Assembly: GCF_045062745.1 (NCBI RefSeq) | Contig: NZ_JBJGED010000019.1 | Span: forward strand, 62,001 to 126,000 | DNA from: Paenibacillus_AA sp045062745 | Lineage (GTDB): Bacteria; Bacillota; Bacilli; Paenibacillales; NBRC-103111 | DNA length: 64,000 nt | Reading direction: 5' to 3' | Part shown: positions 39,240 through 46,977 of the stretch, piece after piece | Layout of the letters: every line of letters starts with the position of its first letter | Numbering within the stretch: position 1 is the first letter of the stretch | Made by a program: the position numbers and the translations under genes | Notes under the pieces: model-generated | What the model saw: only the letters and a program-made list of their open reading frames with translations | Databases searched by the model: none | What the model was told of the DNA's origin: nothing

Positions 39240-40643
39240 ATGGAGTTCGGCGGTTTGGGCAGAATGGCTAATACGGATCTTGAGAAGGAGCGGATCGCGG
39301 TGGGGGTCATGAGCAAATGGAGGAAGAAGTCGTTTGGTAAAAAGCTGGCGGCCTTGCATAGTTGGAACGCCTGGCTGGTGCTGCTGCTTGCGGTGACCGG
39401 GATCGTGCTGTTCATCCCGTCGTTGCGCGGGGTGTTGGGCGAGGGGCGCGTATGGACGAAGCACATCCATATTTGGTTGGGAGTAGCTTCCACCATCGTC
39501 GTCGTGCTGTATCTCCCGCGCATGGTTCGCCACATTCGCCAGCTGAAGGGGAAGCCGGAGCAGCAATGGAACTTGGGTATCGTACTCGTCCTGCTCGTCG
39601 GTTGGATCGTGTCCGGGATCGTGCTGTGGCAGTTCAAGCGGCTGCCGCCCCTGTGGAGCAACGCCGCGCTCGGCGCCCACGACTTGTTCACGTGGGTCGG
39701 GGTACCGTACGCGCTGTACCATTCCGTCTCCCGCAGCCGCTGGCTGAAGATGAAGCGCCCGGGAGCCGTGCTTCAGCGCGATGCGGAGATCGAGAGGGCG
39801 CGCGAAGGTTCGGGCCCCGGGAGGGGGGACATTGCCGCGGCGGCCACAGGGAGGACATGGACCGCCACGCCACGCTCCGTAACCGATCGGGTGCGGGACG
39901 TCTTGTACACCCGCAGATCGTTCATCCGCTGGGGGTTCGCCGGCCTCTTGGTCGTGCTGGTGGGACCTAAGTTCGTGCGATGGCTGTTCGGCAGCGGAGG
40001 CGGGACCGTCAATCTGGCCGACCTCGAGCCTCAGTGGAACGGCAATCAGATGGTGCCGGACCCGCAGCCGCTCCCGGATTCAATCGTGCCGGTGGGCGGC
40101 GGGAGCAAGGGCGAGTACCGCATTTATACCGTCACTCCGCTCCCGACATTCACGTCAGAGAACTGGTATTTCAAGATTACCGGGCTGGTCGACCGGCCGC
40201 AGGAATGGAACTGGAGCCAGTTCATCGAGCTCGGCCGAACGGTGCAAGTGAGCGACTTCCACTGCGTGACCGGCTGGTCGGTGTATAAGAATACATGGGA
40301 AGGCATCAAACTGACGAAGCTGCTGGAGATGGCCGGCGTCAAGCCCTCGGCCAAGTACGTCAAGTTCTACTCCGGCGACGGCGTCTACACCGATGCGTTG
40401 ACACTCGCGCAGGCGTCGTTGGACGACGTGATGGTCGCGGTCTTGCTCGACGGCAAGCCGATCCCGCGGGAGCTCGGCGGACCGGTACGGCTCATCGTGC
40501 CGAAGATGTACGCCTACAAGTCGGTCAAGTGGCTGGAGCATATCGAGCTCATCGCCGAAGACCATATCGGCTACTGGGAAGTGCGCGGGTACGACGTCGA
40601 TGCGTGGGTCCCCGGGCTGAAGCCCAAGCAGAGCAATTTGTAA
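39240..40643 (+). CDS. Membrane cytochrome b domain fused to sulfite oxidase-type molybdoenzyme (MsrP/YedY-like)
   Basis: A 467-residue fusion. Residues 40-165 form four transmembrane helices with several histidines (H40, H75, H77, H147, H161) as in b-type cytochromes. A second anchor at 224-245 begins with TRRSFIRWGFAG, a twin-arginine-like motif inside the chain. The outer domain (about 285-460) is of the oxidoreductase molybdopterin family, with the molybdenum ligand C342 in DFHCVTGWSVYKNTWEG. It resembles MsrP (YedY) joined to an MsrQ-like quinol-oxidising subunit, which repairs methionine sulfoxide in exported proteins; the substrate here is not certain. AAGGAAG supports the ATG at 39240. 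The lipL gene follows 35 nt downstream. Confidence 0.88.
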   Translation: MEFGGLGRMANTDLEKERIAVGVMSKWRKKSFGKKLAALHSWNAWLVLLLAVTGIVLFIPSLRGVLGEGRVWTKHIHIWLGVASTIVVVLYLPRMVRHIRQLKGKPEQQWNLGIVLVLLVGWIVSGIVLWQFKRLPPLWSNAALGAHDLFTWVGVPYALYHSVSRSRWLKMKRPGAVLQRDAEIERAREGSGPGRGDIAAAATGRTWTATPRSVTDRVRDVLYTRRSFIRWGFAGLLVVLVGPKFVRWLFGSGGGTVNLADLEPQWNGNQMVPDPQPLPDSIVPVGGGSKGEYRIYTVTPLPTFTSENWYFKITGLVDRPQEWNWSQFIELGRTVQVSDFHCVTGWSVYKNTWEGIKLTKLLEMAGVKPSAKYVKFYSGDGVYTDALTLAQASLDDVMVAVLLDGKPIPRELGGPVRLIVPKMYAYKSVKWLEHIELIAEDHIGYWEVRGYDVDAWVPGLKPKQSNL

Positions 40644-40678
40644 TACGCCAATCGTATATAAAGGAGTCGCACTAAAAC

Positions 40679-41596
40679 ATGACAGCCAGATGGAGCATAG
40701 ACGAACCGTTCTACATTCACGATACGAGCGAGCGTACCTTAGTGGGCGACGTCCTTTATCCGTTCGCCTACGATGAGCTCATGTGCCGCCGTGTGGGAGA
40801 GGGAGCCGCTCCGCTCGTCCATGTGTGGCGGCATGAGAAGGCGCTCGTGCTCGGCTTGCGGGACCGCCGCTTGCCGATGGCCGAGCTCGGCATGAGCTGG
40901 CTCAGCTCCCAAGGGTACCAGGTAGGCGTCCGCAGCTCCGGGGGAGCGGCGGTTCCGCTCGACCCCGGCGTGATCAACATCTCGCTCATTCTGCCTGTCG
41001 GGGAAGGCAAACCGGACTTTCGCGCCGGGTTCGCGGAGATGCGCGATCTGATCGCCGAGACGCTGCAGCGGTTCGGCGTCGACATTCAGACCGGCGAGGT
41101 GAAGGGCTCTTACTGTCCCGGCGACTTCGATCTGTCGATCGACGGCCGGAAATTCTGCGGCATCTCCCAGCGCCGGCAAAACAAAGCGTATGCCGTCCAA
41201 GCGTTCGTCGTCGTGGAAGGTCACGCCGAACGCCGCGCCCAGATGGTGCGGATGTTCTACGAGATGGCTACGGGCGAAGAGAACAATGAGCGGGACGGCT
41301 GGCTGGAGCCGCAAGACGGAGCGGCAGCGGCGGTGGGGGTAGAGCCAGACAGCGAGCGTGAAGCAGAGGAGAGCAGCAGGGGCGCGTTGCTGTCTTACCC
41401 GATCATCCGTCCGGGGACGATGGGCAGCCTAGTCAGTTTGGCCGGCGGGAAGGGCATTACGATGCGGACTTTCACGCTGGCGCTCCGTCAGACGCTCCAG
41501 CAGCGGGGAGGGCGGCTGGAGCGTCATTCGGCGCTGCCGAGCATGGACGAGCTGCAGCGGAAGGCCGCGGAGCTGAAACAGCGGTATGGCGGGTAA
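40679..41596 (+). CDS. lipL: Octanoyl-[GcvH]:protein N-octanoyltransferase
   Basis: A 305-residue lipoate ligase-fold amidotransferase that moves octanoyl groups from GcvH to the E2 subunits of 2-oxoacid dehydrogenases. The catalytic cysteine is C146 in GSYCPGDFDLSIDGRKF, followed by GISQRRQ, the LipL pattern; RSSGGAAVPLDPGVINISL is the ligase-fold motif. Residues about 207-245 are an extra acidic, low-complexity insertion. AAGGAG precedes the ATG. The E2 of the pdh operon 6 kb away is an expected substrate. Confidence 0.88.
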   Translation: MTARWSIDEPFYIHDTSERTLVGDVLYPFAYDELMCRRVGEGAAPLVHVWRHEKALVLGLRDRRLPMAELGMSWLSSQGYQVGVRSSGGAAVPLDPGVINISLILPVGEGKPDFRAGFAEMRDLIAETLQRFGVDIQTGEVKGSYCPGDFDLSIDGRKFCGISQRRQNKAYAVQAFVVVEGHAERRAQMVRMFYEMATGEENNERDGWLEPQDGAAAAVGVEPDSEREAEESSRGALLSYPIIRPGTMGSLVSLAGGKGITMRTFTLALRQTLQQRGGRLERHSALPSMDELQRKAAELKQRYGG

Positions 41597-41634
41597 TGGG
41601 TAACGGGTAAGGTGTAGTGGGTAGAAGAAAACAG

Positions 41635-42279
41635 TTATTTGGGAGTGCCGTTCTTTCCTTTCGGGGAAGGGGCGGCATTTCTGTTGATGGTAACCGCGGT
41701 GCGGGGACGATAATGAATCAGTTTGATCAATTGGTCCTGCATGTAAGAGGGCGGAACCTTAAACCCGCTCTCGATCCAATGGAACACGAGACCGAGCAGG
41801 GCATGGATCGTGTAGACGGCCATCAGCTCCTGATCGATCTCGCTGTTCGTATATTCCAGATCCTCCATGGCGATTTGCTTCAAAGCCACCAGCATGCGTT
41901 CCCGGACATTCGGAAGGACGTCGCTCTTGAATAGAATTTGATACACAGCCGCATGCTGATAAAAATGCTCAAAGATGAGAATGGAATTGGCCCCCAGCTC
42001 GTCAATATGGAAAATCTCCACATTCTCATAAGGGGCCCGATACGAACGCAGCATGTCCTCGATCAGCTCCGAGATGATGTCGTCGAGCAGAGCTTTTTTG
42101 CTGTCGTAATGCGAGTAGAACGTGCCGCGGTTGTAATTGGCGCGCTCCACGATTTCGGTAATGGAGATCGACCCGAAGTCTTGTTCCGTCATTAGCTCCA
42201 ATAATGAAGCTCGGAGCGCTTCTTTGCTGCGCACGACGCGCCGGTCCGATTTTTTGTCCGCTGCCGCCATTTCCACCAT
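41635..42279 (-). CDS. TetR/AcrR family transcriptional regulator
   Basis: A 214-residue repressor with an N-terminal helix-turn-helix (SITEIVERANYNRGTFYSHY, about 38-57) and a C-terminal ligand domain of the TetR_C type found in Bacilli. It is divergent from the SDR gene, with a 10-bp inverted repeat in the shared promoter region. The C-terminal tail is basic. The inducer is unknown. Confidence 0.9.
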   Translation of the reverse strand: MVEMAAADKKSDRRVVRSKEALRASLLELMTEQDFGSISITEIVERANYNRGTFYSHYDSKKALLDDIISELIEDMLRSYRAPYENVEIFHIDELGANSILIFEHFYQHAAVYQILFKSDVLPNVRERMLVALKQIAMEDLEYTNSEIDQELMAVYTIHALLGLVFHWIESGFKVPPSYMQDQLIKLIHYRPRTAVTINRNAAPSPKGKNGTPK

Positions 42280-42384
42280 TCCCTACATTTGTTATTGAAC
42301 AAAAGGACTCCGAATGTACGTTACCTTACAAAACGAACTTTTTTACTGATTGTGCGCCTTATTCGATTTTTATTATACTCGAAT

Positions 42385-42414
42385 CAACAGGTGTTAAGAA
42401 ATATACATCTGTTG
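42385..42414. promoter_or_regulatory. Candidate operator between TetR and SDR genes
   Basis: CAACAGGTGT (42385-42394) and ACATCTGTTG (42405-42414) form a 9-of-10 inverted repeat with a 10-nt spacer. It lies just downstream of a possible promoter for the SDR gene (TTGTGC at 42350, TATACT at 42374-42379, spacer 18), where a bound repressor would block transcription. Confidence 0.5.
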
Positions 42415-42461
42415 AAAAAAACAGTCTTTGGGAAATACAAATAGATAGGGAGGATGGCAAC

Positions 42462-43220
42462 ATGAGATTGGCTGGGAAAGTGGCGGTAGTCACAGGTGCG
42501 GCTTCCGGGATGGGCAAGGCGATAGCGGAATTGTTCGCGGCGGAAGGCGCGAAGGTGGTCGTCTCCGATCTTCGAGTCGAAGCGGCCCAAACTGTTGTCA
42601 CCGGGATCGAGTCCAAGGGCGGCACGGCGATCGCGCTGGCGGCCAACGTGGCCGTCGAAGCCGACGTGCAGCAAATGATCGATACGGCTGTGGAGAAGTT
42701 CGGCAAGCTGGATATCCTGGTGAACAATGCCGGCATTATGGACAACTTCGTTCCGGCGGCCGAATTGACCGATGAGCTCTGGGAGCGAGTCATCGCGATT
42801 AATACGACCGGTCCGATGCGGACCATCCGGAAGGCGCTCCCTCTCTTCCTCGAGCAGGAGAGCGGCGTTATCATCAACATCGCTTCCGTAGGGGGCTTGT
42901 ACGGATCCAGAGCGGGCGCGGCCTACACGGCGTCCAAGCATGCGGTCGTCGGGCTTACGAAAAATGTCGGGTTCCAATATGCGAACAAGGGCATCCGCTG
43001 CAACGCGATTGCACCCGGCGGCGTGAACACCAATATCGGGACGACGATGAATGCCCCGAACCCGTTCGGCATGGAGCGGGCGATGGCGGGAGCGGCCATG
43101 AACCCGCGTTCCGGCGAGCCGGAGGAAATCGCCAAGGTGGCGCTCTTCCTCGCGTCGGACGAAGCCGGCTTCGTGAACGGTACGGTCGTCACCGCCGATG
43201 CGGGTTGGACGGCTTATTAA
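42462..43220 (+). CDS. Short-chain dehydrogenase/reductase (FabG-like)
   Basis: A 252-residue classical SDR. Cofactor motif TGAASGMGKAIAELF (11-25), NNAG motif VNNAGIMD, catalytic S in INIASVGG, and Y-x3-K in AYTASKHAVVG. D in VVVSDLR suggests NAD preference. The start is the ATG behind GGGAGGATGG. The substrate is unknown; regulation by the divergent TetR gene is probable. A strong terminator follows. Confidence 0.92.
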   Translation: MRLAGKVAVVTGAASGMGKAIAELFAAEGAKVVVSDLRVEAAQTVVTGIESKGGTAIALAANVAVEADVQQMIDTAVEKFGKLDILVNNAGIMDNFVPAAELTDELWERVIAINTTGPMRTIRKALPLFLEQESGVIINIASVGGLYGSRAGAAYTASKHAVVGLTKNVGFQYANKGIRCNAIAPGGVNTNIGTTMNAPNPFGMERAMAGAAMNPRSGEPEEIAKVALFLASDEAGFVNGTVVTADAGWTAY

Positions 43221-43233
43221 GATAGAATGCAAT

Positions 43234-43268
43234 AAAACTCTGGAGCGAACGCGCTCCAGAGTTTTTTG
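43234..43268 (+). terminator. Terminator of the SDR gene
   Basis: The stem AAAACTCTGGAGC/GCTCCAGAGTTTT is perfect (13 bp) and is followed by TTG. Confidence 0.88.
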
Positions 43269-43493
43269 TTAAGCAAACGCGACGATTACCGTACTCTGGT
43301 TCGAATTTGCCCACTTGTAAGTTGATCGTCGGGGCGGGAGCGCGCTTTAGTTCGATTTTTGCCAAGTTGGAGCTATGATTACGAGCAATGATCCCGGATT
43401 GCCGCCAATTAAATAGGTGGATCGAAATAGATCGCGGCACAAGAAGACTTGCAGGACCAAAGTGGATGCACGGCGTAAGCATGGACAACCATT

Positions 43494-43630
43494 AGATGAA
43501 AAAATGGCTGTTATTCTCGAAATCTTCGGTTTTTCCAACCGAATAAAAGAAAAATTTGCAGCTAATCCATAAAGTCGGGCAGCAAATCGAATCTTTGGAA
43601 TCATTAGCGGAAAATTTTTCATCTATTGCT
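43494..43630. repeat. Long imperfect palindrome with TAGATGAAAAA/TTTTTCATCTA ends
   Basis: The left end TTAGATGAAAAA and right end TTTTTCATCTATT are inverted copies of the arms found in the array at 24.2-24.4 kb. Inside, GCTAATCCATAAAG and CTTTGGAATCATTAGC are also partly inverted. The unit could be a small non-autonomous mobile repeat. The remaining parts of the 43221-43772 gap show a terminator and nothing else I can name. Confidence 0.5.
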
Positions 43631-43772
43631 TAGCTAGAAGGCCTTGATTTTCAATTAGAGGATCATATAGCTGCTATTTTTTCGGTCTACCCTCCTGCAG
43701 CCCCATCGAATTCGGGATCCTTGAAAAGCGAAGCGCGATCCGCAAGGATATCCTGAATAAGACCCTTCCGCC

Positions 43773-44501
43773 TCAGCCCAAAAAGTGCCTAAGCGCATCG
43801 GGCAGCGCGTTCTGCCAAAAGCCCCATAGGTGCTTGCCGTCCCGCTCCAGGTAAGTCAAACGACACTGGCGCTCTTCGAGCAGCCGTCTCGCTGCCCGGT
43901 TGGCCGCCAGGAAATCGAACACACCCCGCGTCGTCTCCACAGACTCCTCCTGCAGCCCGATCAGCATGTACAGCTCCAGCCAGCTCAAGTCCCCTTCCGC
44001 CTGAAGCCGCTCCTGCGTGCTCGCCAAGAATGCACCCGATAGTGACAGGACGCGCCGGAACAAGTCCGGATAGTCGAGCGCCAGGTGCAGCGACACCGTC
44101 CCGCCCAGCGAATCGCCGGCGAGCAGCCGGGCGTCCGCTCCCTGGCGGATCGGATAACGGTTCTCTACATAAGGCAGCAGCTCCTTGGCGAAGAATTGGC
44201 AATATGCGGCGAATCGGGACCCTTCCGGGGCATATTCCTCCGTCCGCACCGCCTTGTCGACGTCGACCGCGACGATCACGGCCGGCTCCATGCCGTCGTC
44301 TAGCACGAGCTTCGTCAGCTGAGTGACGATGCGCCCGAAGTTGATGAAGTCTTCGCCGTCCTGACAATAAATGACCGGATACGTCAGCAGTTCGTTATAA
44401 CCGGGGGGCAACGCGACCCGGATGACTCTCGGTTCACCCAAGTTCTCGGAGGGTATATGTTCTTTAATAATGGTCCGCTTGTAGTAAGCCGTTTCATCCA
44501 T
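43773..44501 (-). CDS. Alpha/beta hydrolase, putative esterase (enterochelin esterase/YbbA-like)
   Basis: A 242-residue esterase D/Fes-type hydrolase. The nucleophile serine is in LLAGDSLGGTVSLHLAL, with PPGYNELLTYPVIYCQDGED at the N-terminus and a histidine in DGKHLWGFW as likely catalytic base. The family cleaves trilactone siderophores or simple esters; no siderophore genes are near. AAGGAG lies upstream of the start. Confidence 0.88.
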   Translation of the reverse strand: MDETAYYKRTIIKEHIPSENLGEPRVIRVALPPGYNELLTYPVIYCQDGEDFINFGRIVTQLTKLVLDDGMEPAVIVAVDVDKAVRTEEYAPEGSRFAAYCQFFAKELLPYVENRYPIRQGADARLLAGDSLGGTVSLHLALDYPDLFRRVLSLSGAFLASTQERLQAEGDLSWLELYMLIGLQEESVETTRGVFDFLAANRAARRLLEERQCRLTYLERDGKHLWGFWQNALPDALRHFLG

Positions 44502-44665
44502 GGCGCACAGCTCCTTCGAAAGTCAGTTTCAGGGATTGAATTTTATCGTTTTGGCGCAAAATAATCGTTGTGTCGTGTAAAAACCATGTAAATCGCAGAA
44601 AGATGTCACTAGCTTTTTGAGTAGCTGTACTATATAATGAGAGTGCCTGTTATACTTGATAATTT

Positions 44666-44709
44666 CAAGAAACTCGCAAGTAATAAGTACAGTATCACAC
44701 AGTTTCTTG
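44666..44709. promoter_or_regulatory. Inverted repeat in the pdh operon upstream region
   Basis: CAAGAAACT (44666-44674) and AGTTTCTTG (44701-44709) are perfect 9-bp inverted arms 26 nt apart, ahead of a TATACT (44725-44730) that may be the -10 box of the pdh promoter. It could be a regulator site or a leader stem. The rest of the 44502-44782 gap is AT-rich and shows a further TATAAT at 44633. Confidence 0.4.
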
Positions 44710-44782
44710 GAACAGTTTATGTAATATACTATAACAGTTTTAACGCGAGGCAGCAAACAATATCAGTTCGAGGTGATTCGAC

Positions 44783-45871
44783 ATGAGCCAATCTTTATCC
44801 GAAGTCCGCATCGACGACATTCAACCGCTATCGATTCTATCCGCCGACGGAACCGTTGTCGATCCAGACGCCGTTCCCCAGCTGAGCGACGAGCAATTGC
44901 GCGAGTTGATGCGCCGCATGGTATTCACCCGCGTATGGGACCAGCGCGCCGTCAGCTTAAACCGTCAAGGCCGCCTCGGCTTCTACGCGCCGGTGTCGGG
45001 GCAGGAAGCCACGATGATCGGGAGCGAGTTCGCTCTTGTGAAGGAAGACTGGGTATGTCCGGGATACCGCGATATGCCGCAGATCGTATGGCATGGATTG
45101 CCGATGTACCAAGCGTTCCTGTACTCCCGCGGCCATCAGCATGGCGGTCAAGTGCCGGACGACGTGAATGTGCTTATGCCTCAAATCATCATCGGCGCTC
45201 AAATCGTGCAAGCTTCCGGAGTAGCGATGGGACTGAAGAAGCGCGGCAAGAAAAATGTGGTCATTACTTACACCGGCGACGGCGGATCGTCCCAAGGCGA
45301 TTTTTATGAAGGCATGAACTTCGCGGGCGCGTTCAACCTCCCCGTTATTTTTGTCGTGCAGAACAACGGTTATGCGATCTCGACCCCTCGGGAGAAGCAA
45401 TCCGCGGCCAAGACGATCGCCCAGAAGGGCGTGGCGGCGGGTATCCGCAGCGTTCAGGTAGACGGTATGGACGTACTGGCGGTATACAAAGCCGTGCAGG
45501 AAGCGGCTGAACGCGGACGGAACGGCGAAGGGGCGACATTGATCGAAGCGATCACTTACCGGTTCGCGCCGCACTCGATGTCCGGCGACGACCCGACCAA
45601 ATATCGGACCAAAGAAGAAGAATCGGAATGGTCGCAGCGCGATCCGCTCGTCCGGTTCCGCAAATATCTGGAGAGCAAAGGGCTTTGGACGGAAGAAGAA
45701 GAGAACAAAGTCATGGAAGAAGCGAAGGAAACGGTAGCCGAGCAAATCAAGAAGGCCGAGTCGACCGAGAAAATGACCGTGCCGGGCTTGATTGACAGTA
45801 TGTTCGAAACGCCGACACAGCAGCTGGAAGAGCAAAAAGCGGAGTACATCGCCGCGAAGGGGGACAAGTAA
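44783..45871 (+). CDS. pdhA: Pyruvate dehydrogenase E1 component, alpha subunit
   Basis: A 362-residue thiamine diphosphate enzyme subunit that decarboxylates pyruvate with PdhB. The thiamine motif GDGGSSQGDFYEGMNFAGAF with NNGYAIST is present, as is the phosphorylation-loop-like YRFAPHSMSGDDPTKYR. AGGTGAT is the binding site. It is the first gene of the four-gene pdh operon; the beta subunit starts 3 nt after its stop. Confidence 0.97.
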   Translation: MSQSLSEVRIDDIQPLSILSADGTVVDPDAVPQLSDEQLRELMRRMVFTRVWDQRAVSLNRQGRLGFYAPVSGQEATMIGSEFALVKEDWVCPGYRDMPQIVWHGLPMYQAFLYSRGHQHGGQVPDDVNVLMPQIIIGAQIVQASGVAMGLKKRGKKNVVITYTGDGGSSQGDFYEGMNFAGAFNLPVIFVVQNNGYAISTPREKQSAAKTIAQKGVAAGIRSVQVDGMDVLAVYKAVQEAAERGRNGEGATLIEAITYRFAPHSMSGDDPTKYRTKEEESEWSQRDPLVRFRKYLESKGLWTEEEENKVMEEAKETVAEQIKKAESTEKMTVPGLIDSMFETPTQQLEEQKAEYIAAKGDK

Positions 45872-45874
45872 GCC

Positions 45875-46858
45875 ATGGCACAAATGACGATGATTCAAGC
45901 GATCACGGACGCGATGCGCGTGGAGCTGGAGCGCGATCCGAACGTATTGATTTTCGGGGAAGACGTGGGGAACGTCGGCGGGGTGTTCCGGGCTACGGAA
46001 GGGCTGCAGAAGCAGTTCGGCGAAGACCGCGTATTCGATACGCCGCTCGCGGAATCCGGCATCGGCGGCCTAGCGATCGGGCTCGGCGTGACCGGCTTCC
46101 GTCCGGTAGCGGAGATCCAGTTCATCGGCTTCATGTTCGAGATGATGGACTCGATCGTGGCCCAAGCTTCCCGGATGCGCTATCGCTCCGGCGGCAAGTA
46201 CAACAGCCCGATCACGTTCCGTACACCGTTCGGCGGCGGCGTGAAGGCCCCTGAGCTGCACTGCGACAGCCTGGAAGGCTTGATGATCCAGACGCCGGGC
46301 ATCAAAGTCGTCTGCCCTTCGAACCCTTACGATGCCAAGGGCTTGCTCATCTCGGCGATCCGCGACAACGATCCGGTGTTCTTCATGGAGCACCTGAAGC
46401 TGTACCGCGCGTTCCGCGATGAAGTGCCGGAAGGCGAATACACGATTCCGCTCGGCAAAGCGAACGTCGTGCGCGAAGGCTCCGATGCGACGATCATTAC
46501 GTACGGCGCGATGGTGCACACTTCGCTCAAGGCGGCGGAGGAGATCGAGAAGTCCCGCGGGGCGAAGATCGAAGTCATCGACCTGCGTACGCTGAGCCCG
46601 CTCGACATCGACACGATCGTCGCGTCGATCAAGAAGACGAACCGCGCCATCGTCGTGCAAGAAGCACAGAAATCCGCCGGTGTAGCCGCGGAAGTGATTG
46701 CGCAGATCAACGAAAAAGCGATTCTGCACCTGGAAGCTCCGGTACTCCGGATCACCTCGCCGGATACGGTCATGGGCTTCCCGCAGATCGAGGAAGAATG
46801 GCTGCCGAACCCGGCCCGCATCATCGCCGGTCTGAACAAGGTCCTCGATTTCAATTAA
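45875..46858 (+). CDS. pdhB: Pyruvate dehydrogenase E1 component, beta subunit
   Basis: A 327-residue subunit of the E1 heterotetramer. Typical motifs are VLIFGEDVGNVGGVFRATEG, DTPLAESGIGGLAIGLG, FRTPFGGGVKAPELHCDSLE and VIDLRTLSPLDIDTI. The start is 3 nt after pdhA, so translation is coupled. About 120 nt separate it from the E2 gene; that gap shows no clear terminator. Confidence 0.97.
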   Translation: MAQMTMIQAITDAMRVELERDPNVLIFGEDVGNVGGVFRATEGLQKQFGEDRVFDTPLAESGIGGLAIGLGVTGFRPVAEIQFIGFMFEMMDSIVAQASRMRYRSGGKYNSPITFRTPFGGGVKAPELHCDSLEGLMIQTPGIKVVCPSNPYDAKGLLISAIRDNDPVFFMEHLKLYRAFRDEVPEGEYTIPLGKANVVREGSDATIITYGAMVHTSLKAAEEIEKSRGAKIEVIDLRTLSPLDIDTIVASIKKTNRAIVVQEAQKSAGVAAEVIAQINEKAILHLEAPVLRITSPDTVMGFPQIEEEWLPNPARIIAGLNKVLDFN

Positions 46859-46977
46859 AACCTTACTAGGTAAATCATAGATAACAGTGATCATAGTCCG
46901 CAGGCGAATCGCAATTGTCTCCAATCAAGGGATGAAACGGTTCGTCTTGCGGGATTCTTATAGTGGAGGTAATGGAC

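Noticed and set aside
38273..39271. 332-codon plus-strand open frame
   Set aside because: It runs through the stacked hairpins, the riboswitch and the 96-aa gene in another phase.
40679..41596. Lipoate-protein ligase A as the name for this gene
   Set aside because: The catalytic Cys in GSYCPGDFDLSIDG and the GISQRR motif fit the LipL amidotransferase better than ATP-dependent LplA.
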